A stretch of DNA of 64,000 nucleotides from the NCBI RefSeq assembly GCF_000026945.1, contig NC_012866.1, positions 62,001 to 126,000 of the forward strand. The letters run 5' to 3'. A program made the position numbers and the translations under genes. The notes under the pieces are model-generated. The model was not told where the DNA came from. It ran no database searches and saw nothing but the letters and a program-made list of their open reading frames with translations. Below, piece after piece: positions 40,256-51,353 of the stretch (its first letter is position 1; each line of letters begins with the position of its first letter). This DNA comes from Candida dubliniensis CD36. Its lineage: Eukaryota > Ascomycota > Pichiomycetes > Serinales > Debaryomycetaceae.

Positions 40256-41056
40256 ATGGTAAAATCAATTGCAATATTTGGTGGAAACGGGTTTCTTGGA
40301 CGTAAAATATGTGAAGTGGGAGTTCGAAGAGGCTATGAAGTGACATCTTTTTCTAGACACGGCGAACCACCTCAAGCAGTAGTACATCAACCATGGGTTG
40401 CCAAAGTAAACTGGGAACGAGCCGATATTTTCCAGCCATTGACATATCAAGATAAGTTAAAGAATTATGGTACGATTGTTCATTCAATAGGTATATTATT
40501 TGAGAATCAGTCGTATAAGAAGGCCATGAATTCAAACTTTAATTTCTTGAGTGACATACAAAACTTGGCAAACAATATAATGGGAAGCAACCCAATGCAA
40601 AAAGACAATGTGAAGAGTACGTATGCTGCAATTCAACGAGATTCGGCAGTTGTGTTAGCTGATAGTTATATCCAGTTCAAACCTGAACCGCCACGGAATT
40701 TTGTCTATATATCTGCAGATAAGGTTCCGCCATTAGTCCCCCAAGAATATATCACCACGAAAAGGGAAGCTGAATTCGAATTGAGCTGCAAAAGGGGATT
40801 ACGAAGTATATTTTTGAGACCAGGAGCAATGTATGATGAAACACACGAGGGTGGACTAACAACAAGAGATGTTTTATTACGGGGTTTGAGATTCGGTGTT
40901 GGGTTGAAAGAATGTCTTCTTGGGAAACACATTGCGGGAGAGCTCGTTAGGCCAGTGGTCTCAACTGAACAAGTTGCGGAATCTTTATACGATGCGTTAG
41001 ATGATAAAGAGTTTGAAGGTGTAGTCACGGTTGATCAAATACAGAGTAAGAAATGA
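40256..41056 (+). CDS. COQ11: Coq11-like atypical short-chain dehydrogenase
   Basis: 266 residues. The N-terminus MVKSIAIFGGNGFLGRKICE carries the GxxGxxG dinucleotide-binding loop of the atypical/extended SDR family. The middle has NFVYISADKVPP followed by YITTKREAE, matching the YxxxK catalytic pair only loosely (Tyr-Ile-Thr-Thr-Lys), then IFLRPGAMYD. S. cerevisiae Coq11 (YLR290C) has this size and layout, belongs to the mitochondrial coenzyme Q synthome and tunes CoQ levels; the animal relative is NDUFA9. The gene ends 40 bp before the convergent HPP gene. Confidence 0.8.
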   Translation: MVKSIAIFGGNGFLGRKICEVGVRRGYEVTSFSRHGEPPQAVVHQPWVAKVNWERADIFQPLTYQDKLKNYGTIVHSIGILFENQSYKKAMNSNFNFLSDIQNLANNIMGSNPMQKDNVKSTYAAIQRDSAVVLADSYIQFKPEPPRNFVYISADKVPPLVPQEYITTKREAEFELSCKRGLRSIFLRPGAMYDETHEGGLTTRDVLLRGLRFGVGLKECLLGKHIAGELVRPVVSTEQVAESLYDALDDKEFEGVVTVDQIQSKK

Positions 41057-41096
41057 TTCTGATATGCCATGTATAGATTATTCTAAATACTGTATA

Positions 41097-41933
41097 TTAG
41101 TCTTCGAGTTGTTTCAATTTCAATTTTAAACCGTCTAACCAATCCATGTCTATTTCGCCTAAGTCTAGTTCTTCAGGAAAAACGATTTTGTCACTTGAAA
41201 TAAATATCGTCTTTGCTCCTGGCTCGATCAGTATACAATCTGGCTTTTCTCTTGTCTCTTCCTCAATACTAGATTCAAGATCATTTCGTTTGTTTCCACC
41301 TAAATCAGCAGGTGTCCACCAGTATACTGGGTAACGCCGTATCACATTCCCGGTTATGCATGCAACAGATAAAATCAACACACTGGACACCAACTGAACC
41401 GGTAGAAACCACCAGCTCATTTCTCGTACTTGCTCATCGATGCTAGGTAAAAGAGCAGATGCGCCTGCGGGAGGATGCACACAGTTTCCAATCGACATAA
41501 CGACACTTGAAACGGCGACACTAAGTGCACCACTGGCCCAGTAATGTTCCTGTCCAGCTTTGCTTAAACTAAACAATTTTTGGATGCAAACCCCAATCAA
41601 AGAGGCAATAAAATGACCAACAAGAACATTTCTTGGTTGTGCTAATGGTACTTGCGATGCATTAAAACATAAAATGGCCGAAGCTCCATACGAAGCAAGT
41701 ATCATTGGGGCATGGTGACTGTCCCTAAATATATTGGGACTTTTAAATACCCCTTCCAAAAGTGCCACACCAGCAAATGATCCAATAAGAATTTCCAACC
41801 AAATAAAATAGTCTGGTGCTGGTTTATCTTTATGTGCACCTAATAAACGAGCTATGGGAGCAGGAAGTTTTGAAAGTCTATTGCGAGGAATGTATTTGTT
41901 AAGTACATTGTCTATAGTGAATTTGAAAACCAT
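41097..41933 (-). CDS. HPP-family integral membrane protein
   Basis: 278 residues. Four to five membrane segments lie between residues 42 and 215, with the eponymous motif NCVHPPAGASALLP near residue 155. Upstream of it are HHAPMILASYGASAILCFN and SQVPLAQPRNVLVGHFIAS, typical of the family. The C-terminal 75 residues are soluble and acidic. Plant HPP proteins of chloroplasts have been reported as nitrite transporters; for fungal members I know of no firm function. A C12 tract lies 163 bp upstream of the ATG. Family membership is firm. Confidence 0.8.
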   Translation of the reverse strand: MVFKFTIDNVLNKYIPRNRLSKLPAPIARLLGAHKDKPAPDYFIWLEILIGSFAGVALLEGVFKSPNIFRDSHHAPMILASYGASAILCFNASQVPLAQPRNVLVGHFIASLIGVCIQKLFSLSKAGQEHYWASGALSVAVSSVVMSIGNCVHPPAGASALLPSIDEQVREMSWWFLPVQLVSSVLILSVACITGNVIRRYPVYWWTPADLGGNKRNDLESSIEEETREKPDCILIEPGAKTIFISSDKIVFPEELDLGEIDMDWLDGLKLKLKQLED

Positions 41934-42331
41934 TGTAATGGTTTTTTTCTATCAATAAAGTGGAGTCAAGTACTGTGAATCAATGAAAAAATCTCTTGAT
42001 GAGACCAAGATCTACTATATATACAAAAGTTAAAACCTGTCGTGGCTGGATAATCCCCGGCCATAATAATTCTCGGCAATAAATCTACATAGAAGCCCCC
42101 CCCCCCCGCACAATTACAACTCAGACGTAATTAAATAACTCGGAAAAGAGAAAAATTTCCAGTACAGATTGTTGCGTCTGCGATTACCAAATTTGTCGAG
42201 ACGGCTTTCTCTCTAAGATTGTACGTATAGATGATAGTGAACGACTACATTGGTTTGCAAGCTCCCTGTGGATTTATTACGCAGCAAAATACAGTCTATC
42301 TATTTCTTTCATGTTCCCCCCACCAATCAAA
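41934..42331. promoter_or_regulatory. Region between HPP gene and PMR1 3' end
   Basis: 398 bp: promoter of the HPP gene plus the 3' flank of PMR1. It contains a C12 homopolymer at 42096-42107. No gene is seen. Confidence 0.45.
42096..42107. repeat. C12 homopolymer
   Basis: Twelve consecutive C, read as G12 on the coding strand of the HPP gene 163 bp downstream. One of three long G/C runs in promoters of this window. Confidence 0.9.
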
Positions 42332-45085
42332 CTATACACCATAACTATAGTTATTGGTATACACCGTCTTCCTTCTACGCAACCACTTTCTAATTTCGTC
42401 CACAGCAAATACAGTACTAGTCAAAATAATCAAACGTAAAATATCACCAAAGTTTAAAGCCTCTGTTTGGAAAATGCTTTGGAAAAAAGGCACATAAACA
42501 GCACAAAATTGACCTATCAATGATCCAAGAACCGCAAAATTAAACATCTGGTTAGTCATGCCCAACTCAAAAATCAGTTTGGAATAATGGCGACACGATA
42601 AGGCATTGAACATATCAAACAAAACAAAACAGGTAAACGTCATTGTAGTGTCTCTAGCAGTAATCACACCGTCAGTCATCTCCTTGATGAAAACATACAT
42701 GGTACCAACAATGATGATGGCAGCAGATTGCAAAACTCTTCTGATCACCTGTCGGGTAAGAATCACATCGTTACGCTTTCTTGGAGGTTTATTCATAACT
42801 TCGTGATCAACTGGCTCTACACCAAGAGACTGTGCCGGAGGACCATCCATCAAGATATTAATCCACAAGATCTGCATAGCATTCAAGGGGTTAGGCAAAC
42901 CAAAGAAGGTAGATAAAGCTACCAAAGTCAATGCAGCGATACTGGTACTCAATTGGAAGGTGATAAAATTTTGTATGTTGTTGAAAATACCCTTACCTTC
43001 TTCAATAGCACTAAGAATTGTAGAAAAGTCGTCATCTGTCAAAACCATATCTGCAGCTTCCTTAGCAACATCTGTACCATTCTTACCCATTGCTATACCG
43101 ATGTCAGCCAATTTCAAAGCCGGGGCATCATTCACACCATCCCCAGTCATGGCAACAATGTCGCCCCTTCTTTGCAAAGCTTTCACAATAGTTACTTTAT
43201 GCTCAGGGGTTGTTCTGGCAAATACCGAGACATCGTGAATTGCTTTGGTGAGGGCTTCTTCGCTCAAACTATCAATTTGGTCACCTGTCAATACCGCATG
43301 GTCCCCAACAACAGGGATACCGATTTGTCTGGCAATGTTGACAGCAGTTGTTGGCGAATCACCAGTAATCATAATAACATGTACACCACCTTGCATTAAT
43401 CTTGCAATTGACTGTCCTACTTTTGGTCTAGGGGGATCTTTCATACCAATTAAGCCGCAAAATACCAATTCTGTGGGTTCTTTTGTTTTTTCATCAAATT
43501 TCTTATTGTTTTTAGCAAACGCCAACACTCTCAACCCATCTCTTGCCAACGAACGGGACTTTTCGTGAATGGACTCTTTAATAGCTTCTGTCAATGGTTT
43601 CGCAGATCCATTTTCGTCGTAGTAACGATCACAAAGTTGCAATATTTTCTCTGTGGCACCTTTGGCAATAGTTTCTGATTTTTCAATGTCGCCAGTGTGC
43701 ACGCAAACTGCCATGTATTTTCTATTCGAAGAAAATGGCAATTCATAAAGTCTTTGTTTCTGTCCTCTCATATCTTCCAAACCAAAATGAGGCAAGCTTT
43801 CGACAAGGGCGATATCACTTGGGTTCCCAACGTATTTTTCGCTCTCGGTGGAATATCTGGCGTTGTTACAAATATTACCACATTCCAAAACTTTATGCAT
43901 ATTGGATGTAAGCTGATGATGCAAGGTATTGTCATCTAGTCTTTCTACTGCCAAGAAGGGGGTGTTAAAGCTGCCCTTGAAATCAGCTGTCCATATCTTT
44001 GTCACCGTCATATGATTTTGGGTTAGCGTACCGGTCTTGTCTGAGCAGATAACATTGACTGATCCCAATGTTTCCACGCTTGGTAAACGTCTAACAATTG
44101 CTTTTTGTCTGGCCATACGTAAAACACCCAATGCTAAGGTAACTGTAACAATAATCGGTAACCCTTCAGGAATAGCAGCCACTGCTAAAGACACGGAAAT
44201 CTGAAACATGTCGAGCCACGATCGGCCTTGGAATATACCAATGAGACAAATTATACCGATAACTATAAAACTGAAAATAGACAAGTCTTTCCCCAATTTA
44301 TCCATTGCTTGTTGTAATGGAGTTTTGGGCTTTTCAATGTCACTCATCATTTCAAACACGGATCCAAATACTGTTTGGCCCGCGGTGGCAACAACAATAC
44401 CACTACCGTGTCCGTCTCTGACTAATGTACCCATGAATGCAATGTCAGTTCTTTCTGTGACTGCTGGATCAGATGAGGTAACTGTGTCTATGGTCTTTTT
44501 CACGGGTCTGTTCTCACCAGTTAAATTACTTTCATCGATGGTTAAATGAACTGCTTCTGTCAATCTAATGTCGGCAGGGATTCTATCACCTTGCGAAAAA
44601 TGGACCAAGTCACCTGGAACTAAAACCAGGGCCAATACACTCGATGTACTTCCGGTTCGTGTTAATTTAGCCTCTGCGGGGACTAACTTGTTCAATGCTT
44701 CCAAGGACTTTTCAGACCTATATTCCTGCACGAATCCAACAGTGACGACTATAGTGATGGCTAATGTGATTGATATAGCGTCATCTTTATTCCCCATCCA
44801 AAAACTAATCACTGCAGAACCAATCAAAAGTAAAATCAAAGGATCTTGGTAGAAAGATGAAACGAATTTCCACAATAGACTCTCCTCTTCATCACCATTT
44901 AATTCGTTGATGCCATGAATGGATCGTCTATTCAACACGTCCTGGCTATTGGTTAAACCTACCTTGATGTCGGTTTGTAAGTCTGCTGCAGTTTCTTCAA
45001 TTGATTTCTGAGAGTACTTGAGTGACGGAGTGTTTGCACGTTGTGGTGGTAACTTATGCTCTATATCATATGGATTAGCACTCAT
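42332..45085 (-). CDS. PMR1: Golgi Ca2+/Mn2+ P-type ATPase Pmr1
   Basis: 917 residues. It is a complete P2A-type ATPase: TGENRPVKK in the actuator domain, the pump motif PEGLP (306-310), the phosphorylation site [10 protein letters not shown] with Asp349, nucleotide-binding KGATEKIL, the hinge GDGVNDAP, and about ten membrane helices. Length and sequence fit the SPCA pump Pmr1 rather than the vacuolar Pmc1. Pmr1 loads the Golgi with calcium and manganese, needed for mannosyltransferases and hence cell-wall glycosylation and virulence; Mn supply may also matter for Mn-enzymes such as Sod3. SUA5 lies upstream on the same strand after 497 bp. Confidence 0.95.
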   Translation of the reverse strand: MSANPYDIEHKLPPQRANTPSLKYSQKSIEETAADLQTDIKVGLTNSQDVLNRRSIHGINELNGDEEESLLWKFVSSFYQDPLILLLIGSAVISFWMGNKDDAISITLAITIVVTVGFVQEYRSEKSLEALNKLVPAEAKLTRTGSTSSVLALVLVPGDLVHFSQGDRIPADIRLTEAVHLTIDESNLTGENRPVKKTIDTVTSSDPAVTERTDIAFMGTLVRDGHGSGIVVATAGQTVFGSVFEMMSDIEKPKTPLQQAMDKLGKDLSIFSFIVIGIICLIGIFQGRSWLDMFQISVSLAVAAIPEGLPIIVTVTLALGVLRMARQKAIVRRLPSVETLGSVNVICSDKTGTLTQNHMTVTKIWTADFKGSFNTPFLAVERLDDNTLHHQLTSNMHKVLECGNICNNARYSTESEKYVGNPSDIALVESLPHFGLEDMRGQKQRLYELPFSSNRKYMAVCVHTGDIEKSETIAKGATEKILQLCDRYYDENGSAKPLTEAIKESIHEKSRSLARDGLRVLAFAKNNKKFDEKTKEPTELVFCGLIGMKDPPRPKVGQSIARLMQGGVHVIMITGDSPTTAVNIARQIGIPVVGDHAVLTGDQIDSLSEEALTKAIHDVSVFARTTPEHKVTIVKALQRRGDIVAMTGDGVNDAPALKLADIGIAMGKNGTDVAKEAADMVLTDDDFSTILSAIEEGKGIFNNIQNFITFQLSTSIAALTLVALSTFFGLPNPLNAMQILWINILMDGPPAQSLGVEPVDHEVMNKPPRKRNDVILTRQVIRRVLQSAAIIIVGTMYVFIKEMTDGVITARDTTMTFTCFVLFDMFNALSCRHYSKLIFELGMTNQMFNFAVLGSLIGQFCAVYVPFFQSIFQTEALNFGDILRLIILTSTVFAVDEIRKWLRRRKTVYTNNYSYGV

Positions 45086-45582
45086 TGAACTGTATACACT
45101 GTGTCTATAATAATGGAGTTTAGATTCTTTTTTTTAAAAAAAAAAAAGAAGGCTTGGCCTGAAAAAAAAAATGAACTTGAAAATGTGTTCGGTGTTGTCA
45201 ATCAAATTGTTGATGAAAAAAAAAAAAAAAAAAAAGAGAAAGCAAAACAGTAATTTATGAAGAGATAGAAAAAAAAAATCTGCGTGGTGCTTTCTAGCCA
45301 AAAAAAAAAAATTTAAAAAAAAGTCTACAAATGACAAATTTGGAGATTGAAATATTCAATTAGGCCTGCACTGTGAATGTTTTGTAAAGAATCTATTATC
45401 TTAGCAAATGTGGTTTCTGATGAAAATGACAGATCAGAACTTTCTTATCTTTTTGTTTTTCAAAAGGTTAGTGTTTCGCACTTACATTGCCGTGAGGTCT
45501 TTACTTGTTTTTCCGCTTCACATGGAGTTAGGCGAATCAATATTATTATCTCTATTTCTCTATATAATTTGTGTAAACCATT
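45086..45582. promoter_or_regulatory. PMR1 upstream region
   Basis: 497 bp, very A-rich, with several A/T tracts (45129-45148, 45214-45235, 45299-45322). It also contains the 3' flank of SUA5. I see no specific regulatory motif and no gene. Confidence 0.4.
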
Positions 45583-46731
45583 CTATGCTTCCCCTCCATT
45601 AACTACTTCCATTGCAGCTTTGCTTAAGCGGTTCATGACTGCTAATCCTTCATTTGTTTCATCTATTCCTTCGACAAAGATCAATTCCACCTTGTCTTCT
45701 TCGTCCACTTCTCTCAAGTATTTAAACAAATTATGAGATATCTCATTCCCCGTAGTTCCTAGTCTTTTGATAACAAAGTCTGGGTGGTCCTCACTAAAGT
45801 GTTTGGATTTCAATAACGCTATCTTGGTGGCACTAGCATCAAGCTTATTGTTGGTCAAATAACTTTCAATAGCATTTATACCGTCCCCACAATTGACAAA
45901 TAGCACCACTTTTGCCGTTGGCGAATAATGTCGATATTTCATTCCTGGTGTCTTTACTGGTTCTAATTTCCCTGCTGTCTTTTTCGCCACAATAATATGT
46001 TCCCATGGTTTCCCCCCAACACGTTTAATATCCTCTAATGAAACTCCCCCTGGCCGTAATAGCATTGGTGGGTCAACTAACCCGTCAATAACTGTACTTT
46101 CAACACCTACATCACATGCTCCACCATCCAATATTAAAGGTATCTTACCGTTTAAATCATGATAGACGTGTTCAGCCAATGTTGGACTGGGTCTAGTTGA
46201 TGCATTGGCGGAAGGGGCAGCAATTGGTGTATCGCTCATTGCAATCAATGCTCGGGCAACTGGGTGATTTGGCATTCTCACAGCAAATGTATTCTGGTTG
46301 GCAGTTACCAATTTCGATATGGGGCTGTCTTTGGTTATTGGCAAGAGAATGGTTAACGGACCGGGCCAAAAATGGGAAATCAAATTAAGGTAGATTTGTG
46401 GTATTTCATAATTGATCAACTTGCGTTTCAATTGTTCAATCGATGATATATGTACAATCAAAGGGTTATCTGCTGGTCTATTTTTGGCTTTGTATATGGA
46501 TCTGACTGATTCGTCAGATAATGCAGACCCTGCAAGTCCATAAACCGTTTCTGTTGGGAACCCTATTGCGTTATGTGTAGTTGTTAGTTCTTTGGCAGCA
46601 ATTTGTAAATTCGTCAAGGTTTCATTGTCAGAGATTTGAGGTTTATCACTGACAAACTTTATGCTTTCAGGTTTGACTTTTAGTATTTGTGTTGTATATG
46701 ACATGGCTCTTCGTAGAGTAAATAGAACCAT
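45583..46731 (-). CDS. SUA5: Threonylcarbamoyl-AMP synthase Sua5
   Basis: 382 residues. The YrdC domain (about 40-225) shows [53 protein letters not shown] and VESTVIDG; a linker [15 protein letters not shown] leads to the C-terminal Sua5 domain. The enzyme makes threonylcarbamoyl-AMP, the first step of the t6A37 modification of ANN-decoding tRNAs. Two ATGs stand in frame nine codons apart, at 46731 and 46704. The segment between them (MVLFTLRRA) is short and basic, and an equivalent spacing exists in S. cerevisiae, which suggests alternative starts for mitochondrial and cytosolic forms. It lies 101 bp downstream of KAP114 on the same strand. Confidence 0.93.
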   Translation of the reverse strand: MVLFTLRRAMSYTTQILKVKPESIKFVSDKPQISDNETLTNLQIAAKELTTTHNAIGFPTETVYGLAGSALSDESVRSIYKAKNRPADNPLIVHISSIEQLKRKLINYEIPQIYLNLISHFWPGPLTILLPITKDSPISKLVTANQNTFAVRMPNHPVARALIAMSDTPIAAPSANASTRPSPTLAEHVYHDLNGKIPLILDGGACDVGVESTVIDGLVDPPMLLRPGGVSLEDIKRVGGKPWEHIIVAKKTAGKLEPVKTPGMKYRHYSPTAKVVLFVNCGDGINAIESYLTNNKLDASATKIALLKSKHFSEDHPDFVIKRLGTTGNEISHNLFKYLREVDEEDKVELIFVEGIDETNEGLAVMNRLSKAAMEVVNGGEA

Positions 46732-46832
46732 TAAAGAGATGAGTCTGCAACAACCCGAGCAAAAAAAAAAAAAAAATATTTTTTTTGTATTGAGAATTTC
46801 TTCACTATATATTGCTGGATCTTATATACAAC

Positions 46833-49748
46833 CTAAAAAATTAAATTTTCAGTAATCACTTTCTTTTCGTCGTCACTTAATTCCTCGTAATATCTCTGGA
46901 AATCTCCCAAGTTCTTAGCAGTGCATTCTCGGAAAAACTGTGTTAACAAATTTTTCAATCCTTCATCAGTCTCATGCTTTTTGTCATCGTTGATGTAGCT
47001 TTTTAGTTTTTCAAAATTAGGAACTCCGATGTCGTCCATATCTTCCCATCCCTCGTCATTGTCATCTTCTTGTACAGGTAAATACTCTTCAGCATTAGGT
47101 TGTTGGCACTGAAATTGCAATTCACTAACTAACAATTTCAAAATCTTTAGCGATGCAGATATTTGCGTAAACTTATCGGGCATTGTCTGTGCCATTGACC
47201 TTGTAATGATCAAATCACCATCGTAAGGGATTATATCACCATTAACCACTAAATTCTCGATTCTTGGATCGCCCAAACTGAATATTTTACCCAATGCTAA
47301 TGAATTTTGTTTAATTTGCTCGTATCCTCTAGTAACTTCATAACTATCAAACCAAATTGGAAGCACAACAGCTAACCCAGATTTTCCTTGTAACTGCATA
47401 TTGCTTAAAAACTCAATCATTTCCACAGGGGACTTTAAAACCAATTGGCAAAACACCATGACCAAATTTTCAATAGTTGCTGTCTCTTTGGCAATGACTA
47501 ATCGATTGGCTGCACTTTCTAGGATTTGAGTCAAAAAATCCGACAGCAAGTAATTTTGAAATTGATCAATCAACGAAATTACAATGGATCCACACTTGTT
47601 AGCAGCACTGTCGGATAATTCTGGTGAAAGAAACTTGGAAACAATTTTTAACATGCAATCAATGCCTGACTCTTTTGTGGCTGGATCTTTGTAATCAAGA
47701 AAAGACTTGGATCCTTTTCTAATCAACTCATTAAACACTTCGCCCCCACTTTGCAATATCTGATTATCAAATGAGTCGAGCAATATCTTTCGCAATATTG
47801 GAAATGCATACAGGAAAATTTGTGCTGGTAGTTCGCCTCCAGGGCATGATTTAATTATAATGCTTAATAATTCCAACGACAAATACAACTCGGGGGTATA
47901 ATCGCCATTAGATGATTGCATAATGTTGAAAATAAATGGCAACGATTTTTCACACGCAATCATATAATCCAGGACACTGGTGTTTTCCAACAGTGCGGTC
48001 AAGCATTCCGAGCTGTCGGTAATCAATTGCACATTAGCTGGATCTTTGAATGCAATTTTAAATATCAAGTCAATAACGTTGACACCCTGACTGATGGTGA
48101 CAGCCGAAGCATAACTGGGGTTTATAGTTATGGTATCACCAATTGCCTCTAACAAGACTGGAAGTCCATCTTCTTCGCAATCTTCAATCAAAGAATAAAC
48201 AAGCTTAAAAAGCTGTGGTTGGATCGATTTGTCCAAGGAAGTCAATTCGGTCACATGCTTGTAATAGGTAAAACTAATGAGGGAGGATACCTTAATTCTT
48301 GGCACACTTCTTGCGGCAAATGTGATCATGTCAACAAGTACCCTCTTTGCATTTGGATTAGAGAATTTTTCAAAGTATTTAGGCAACAATAAAAAGCATC
48401 TGGAAGTGATTACTGTGTTATGGTTAGTGATAAACCTAGTGAATGTAGATAATCCCGGATCCTCCAACTCCTCGTCGTTGCCGAGCAACCCTTCGAGAAT
48501 GACCAACTGTGCTTCTAGTTTTCTCCAATTTTCGTCATTAAGATGCGAGGAAATAGATTTAAACCAAGTAGCGGCATCATTAGGATTTAATTCAGTCAAC
48601 AAATCATAGATTGAGTCTCGAACAGTTGGGGTGACGTTCAAACCGGTTGTGTCGCTGACAAAGGCATTCAAGTCAAGCTCGTATTCTTCTAATTTTTCGT
48701 TTGGTAATACTGCACAGACAATCAAATCCTGAACGAATTGGTCGTTGTTTATTGGGATATCATGTTGGATGGAATTGATGGTTTGAAATAATTCATCAAG
48801 AAGATTGGTAAACACGGCTGAAACCTCTAATTCGGAAGACACATCAATCCCATGGTTTCCGTCCAATGCAACCTTGCTATAAACTGGTGCAAGGTAATGG
48901 AGATCTTGAATACTTAATGTCAAGATTGTCTGTTTAACTTCAAGAGCGAGTTTGGAGTGGAATTGACTAATGATGACAGCAAGGATCTTGTAAATAAAGC
49001 TTCTTAAATGCAAGTCAACAAGATTTAATTCCCTTTCTGAAAGCAATTGAACTAATACTTGGATTGTAGAAGTAATTTCATTAACAACAAACTGTTTTCT
49101 TTCATCGGTTGTGAATGCTTCTGGACTTCTTAGAATAGCCAAAACACTTTCGTATAATTTTATTGCCTGGGTCTTGACGTCAGCGGCCAATTTTTGACTC
49201 AAGATATTATTCAAATGGCCAACTACTTCTTTACCAACACCGCCTTCCCAAAATTGTTCTTCGGTGATCAAATCATCAAATAGGTCAGTCAACACTTGTA
49301 ATCCACCAAGTAACGCTGTCTCGTTCTGGAATTGTGTAGTGGCACTGTACAATTCATTTATCAACTCGGGCCATTCGTCGGGATAATCAACAGAAGCAAT
49401 TTGAACAATAGCATAGGCGGCACCGCTTCTAATTTTCGATTCGGGGGTAGAAGTGGCCAACTGCAATAGTTTTGATCTTATCAACTGTTTCGTGTCTTGA
49501 TTTATTGGAGGGCCAATAAATGATTCAAACCCCATTGACCAGTATTGTGGTACTAATCGCTTCAAGTGTAATAAGCATGCCTGTCTAACGTCTAGTGGAA
49601 GTGAAATATCAAGAGCCAGCTGCAAAATTGTTTGAGTTGCATTAGATGGATCTTGCTTGACTATTTGGCTGAATTGAATTTCTGCATTCTTTCTGATCTC
49701 ATTATCTGAACTAGTTTGGTTTAGAACCAAATCAATCAAGCCTAACAT
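46833..49748 (-). CDS. KAP114: Karyopherin Kap114 (importin-9 family)
   Basis: 971 residues. The N-terminus holds the importin-beta N-terminal domain (EIRKNAEIQFSQIVKQDP, residues 17-34, then RQACLLHLKRLV), followed by HEAT-like helical repeats to the end. The acidic stretch DDNDEGWEDMDD near residue 900 and the closing helices are typical of the importin-9/Kap114 branch; length is close to 1004 in S. cerevisiae. Kap114 imports TATA-binding protein and histones H2A-H2B into the nucleus. Choice among beta-karyopherins rests on the acidic C-terminal layout. Confidence 0.82.
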   Translation of the reverse strand: MLGLIDLVLNQTSSDNEIRKNAEIQFSQIVKQDPSNATQTILQLALDISLPLDVRQACLLHLKRLVPQYWSMGFESFIGPPINQDTKQLIRSKLLQLATSTPESKIRSGAAYAIVQIASVDYPDEWPELINELYSATTQFQNETALLGGLQVLTDLFDDLITEEQFWEGGVGKEVVGHLNNILSQKLAADVKTQAIKLYESVLAILRSPEAFTTDERKQFVVNEITSTIQVLVQLLSERELNLVDLHLRSFIYKILAVIISQFHSKLALEVKQTILTLSIQDLHYLAPVYSKVALDGNHGIDVSSELEVSAVFTNLLDELFQTINSIQHDIPINNDQFVQDLIVCAVLPNEKLEEYELDLNAFVSDTTGLNVTPTVRDSIYDLLTELNPNDAATWFKSISSHLNDENWRKLEAQLVILEGLLGNDEELEDPGLSTFTRFITNHNTVITSRCFLLLPKYFEKFSNPNAKRVLVDMITFAARSVPRIKVSSLISFTYYKHVTELTSLDKSIQPQLFKLVYSLIEDCEEDGLPVLLEAIGDTITINPSYASAVTISQGVNVIDLIFKIAFKDPANVQLITDSSECLTALLENTSVLDYMIACEKSLPFIFNIMQSSNGDYTPELYLSLELLSIIIKSCPGGELPAQIFLYAFPILRKILLDSFDNQILQSGGEVFNELIRKGSKSFLDYKDPATKESGIDCMLKIVSKFLSPELSDSAANKCGSIVISLIDQFQNYLLSDFLTQILESAANRLVIAKETATIENLVMVFCQLVLKSPVEMIEFLSNMQLQGKSGLAVVLPIWFDSYEVTRGYEQIKQNSLALGKIFSLGDPRIENLVVNGDIIPYDGDLIITRSMAQTMPDKFTQISASLKILKLLVSELQFQCQQPNAEEYLPVQEDDNDEGWEDMDDIGVPNFEKLKSYINDDKKHETDEGLKNLLTQFFRECTAKNLGDFQRYYEELSDDEKKVITENLIF

Positions 49749-49925
49749 TGTCGTCGCTAGTGTTCAAGAAGGGAAAGCAAGAAAAGAAAAGGAAAAAAAA
49801 AAAAAAGCGCATCATAAGGAGACTCGCAGAATTCGGATCATAAGCTCCACAGAAGAAAAAGAAAATTCTAGACGCGACTGAGAAAAACTTGCACTTTATT
49901 TAATGTATATACATACAACTATGAA

Positions 49926-51245
49926 CTAATGACCAAATCTTTTTCTGAACATTACCGACTCTTCGTCTTCAACCTCTTCTAAAGAAGGATGCTTATGCAA
50001 ATTTTCATTCGAGTTGTGTGACTTGGATGATTCAGGCTCTGTTTCTGGTTCAGACGGAATGGATTCCTCTTCATCTTTTGCTTGTTTGGCTGGTTGAGTT
50101 TGCAATTGTTTTGGTTTTGGTGCTACTTTTGGTTTTTGCTTTTTGGCCAGTTTAGCAGCAGTGTAAAACGCATTAGCACCATCTTTAGTGGGGATAGCTG
50201 GTCCTAAATTAAACCCGAAAAACTGTTTGAGGAATTCTTGTTGTTGTTTGACAAATTCATCGTACTGCTTTTGTTCCAAGTTTTCTTTTTCCTTTGCTTT
50301 TTGTTCTTCTGATTCTGCCTTACGTTTTTGTTCTTCTAATTCTTTTTGTTTAGCAGCTTCATGCAACTTCACAGCTTCGGCTTCCTTTTTGGCAATCTCT
50401 TCAAGCTCTTGTTGAGCCTTGACAATTTTATCATGGGCTGCTTTCTTTTGTGCCTCAAGTTCTTGTTTGGTTCTTTCCAATTCTTCCTTGTGTTTAGCTT
50501 CTGCAGCAGCTTGAGCACCAGCACTTAATGCATTAGCCTTGGCATTTAAATCCTGCTTGGAAGAAGTTTCTGTTGCACTTTTTAAAGCGTTTGCAGCTTG
50601 TTCGATTAAATGTTCATGTTCTTCAATTGAGTCTTTAAGGTTGGCGTCGCCAAAGTCTTCACTGGCCTTTTTCTGAGCAGCAGTTTCTTTTTTTACTTTG
50701 GCAAATTCTTCCTTTTTTTGACTGGCATTAGCTTTGCCTTGGATATTTTTTTTAGTTTGTGGTTTTTGGTTTGGAGTTTTCAAAGCATCAGTAGTTGGTT
50801 TATCATGTTGAGCGGTCTCGACATCATTGCAGCCTAACAAGCAATTGAGTATATCTTGCACATTCAGATGGACATAGTGGATTCTTTTGGGAATGTTCAA
50901 CACCAATACGTTTTGCTGCTTGTACCATTGCCAATTGATATTATCGATATCAATATAGTTGACATTAAATGGCAAAATAGTTTTGAAATTGTCCTGAATC
51001 GAACTGATAACAACTTTGACAATCGGAGGGTTCGATTTGATAACATTCACCTCATAATTATTGTAGTTACCGTATGGTTTATAAATCTGGATTTGGAACT
51101 CGTCCTCAGTTTCTAACTTCTTGATAACTCTTGGACGAGTGTTTTCTTTATAATAAAACTGATGTTGATGCAACAAGTCGAAAAGCGACTCGAAATCAAT
51201 TGGTTGGTCGTAGGAATAATCACCGTTGTAGAATGGAGAAAACAT
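49926..51245 (-). CDS. Small-heat-shock-like coiled-coil protein (Btn2/Hsp42-type)
   Basis: 439 residues from the ATG at 51245 (MFSPFYNGDY). The frame extends 54 codons further to an ATG at 51407, but that stretch is read from a poly-G tract (giving poly-Pro) and is probably untranslated. Residues about 45-122 look like a divergent alpha-crystallin domain: FQIQIYKPYG, then ILPFNVNYIDIDNINW and VLVLNIPK, echoing the family's LP...I...GVL.I.PK pattern. A long charged coiled coil (about 165-345) follows, and the tail has SLEEVEDEES, resembling the LLEDVEDEE end of S. cerevisiae Btn2. Btn2 and Hsp42 collect misfolded proteins into deposits. A perfect heat-shock element lies 209 bp upstream. Assignment to this group is inferred from layout. 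Confidence 0.6.
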   Translation of the reverse strand: MFSPFYNGDYSYDQPIDFESLFDLLHQHQFYYKENTRPRVIKKLETEDEFQIQIYKPYGNYNNYEVNVIKSNPPIVKVVISSIQDNFKTILPFNVNYIDIDNINWQWYKQQNVLVLNIPKRIHYVHLNVQDILNCLLGCNDVETAQHDKPTTDALKTPNQKPQTKKNIQGKANASQKKEEFAKVKKETAAQKKASEDFGDANLKDSIEEHEHLIEQAANALKSATETSSKQDLNAKANALSAGAQAAAEAKHKEELERTKQELEAQKKAAHDKIVKAQQELEEIAKKEAEAVKLHEAAKQKELEEQKRKAESEEQKAKEKENLEQKQYDEFVKQQQEFLKQFFGFNLGPAIPTKDGANAFYTAAKLAKKQKPKVAPKPKQLQTQPAKQAKDEEESIPSEPETEPESSKSHNSNENLHKHPSLEEVEDEESVMFRKRFGH

Positions 51246-51330
51246 TTTCAATTTGATTGATGAGCTATGATGAACAAAGAAAAACTGGAATTTATGGAAG
51301 GAATATTCGTTGTTATTTATACTGAATAAT

Positions 51331-51353
51331 GGGGGGGGGGGGGGGGGGGGGGG
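51331..51353. repeat. G23 homopolymer
   Basis: Twenty-three consecutive G, 86 bp upstream of the chosen start of the Btn2-like gene. Exceptional in AT-rich DNA; long enough to form a G-quadruplex on one strand. Confidence 0.92.
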
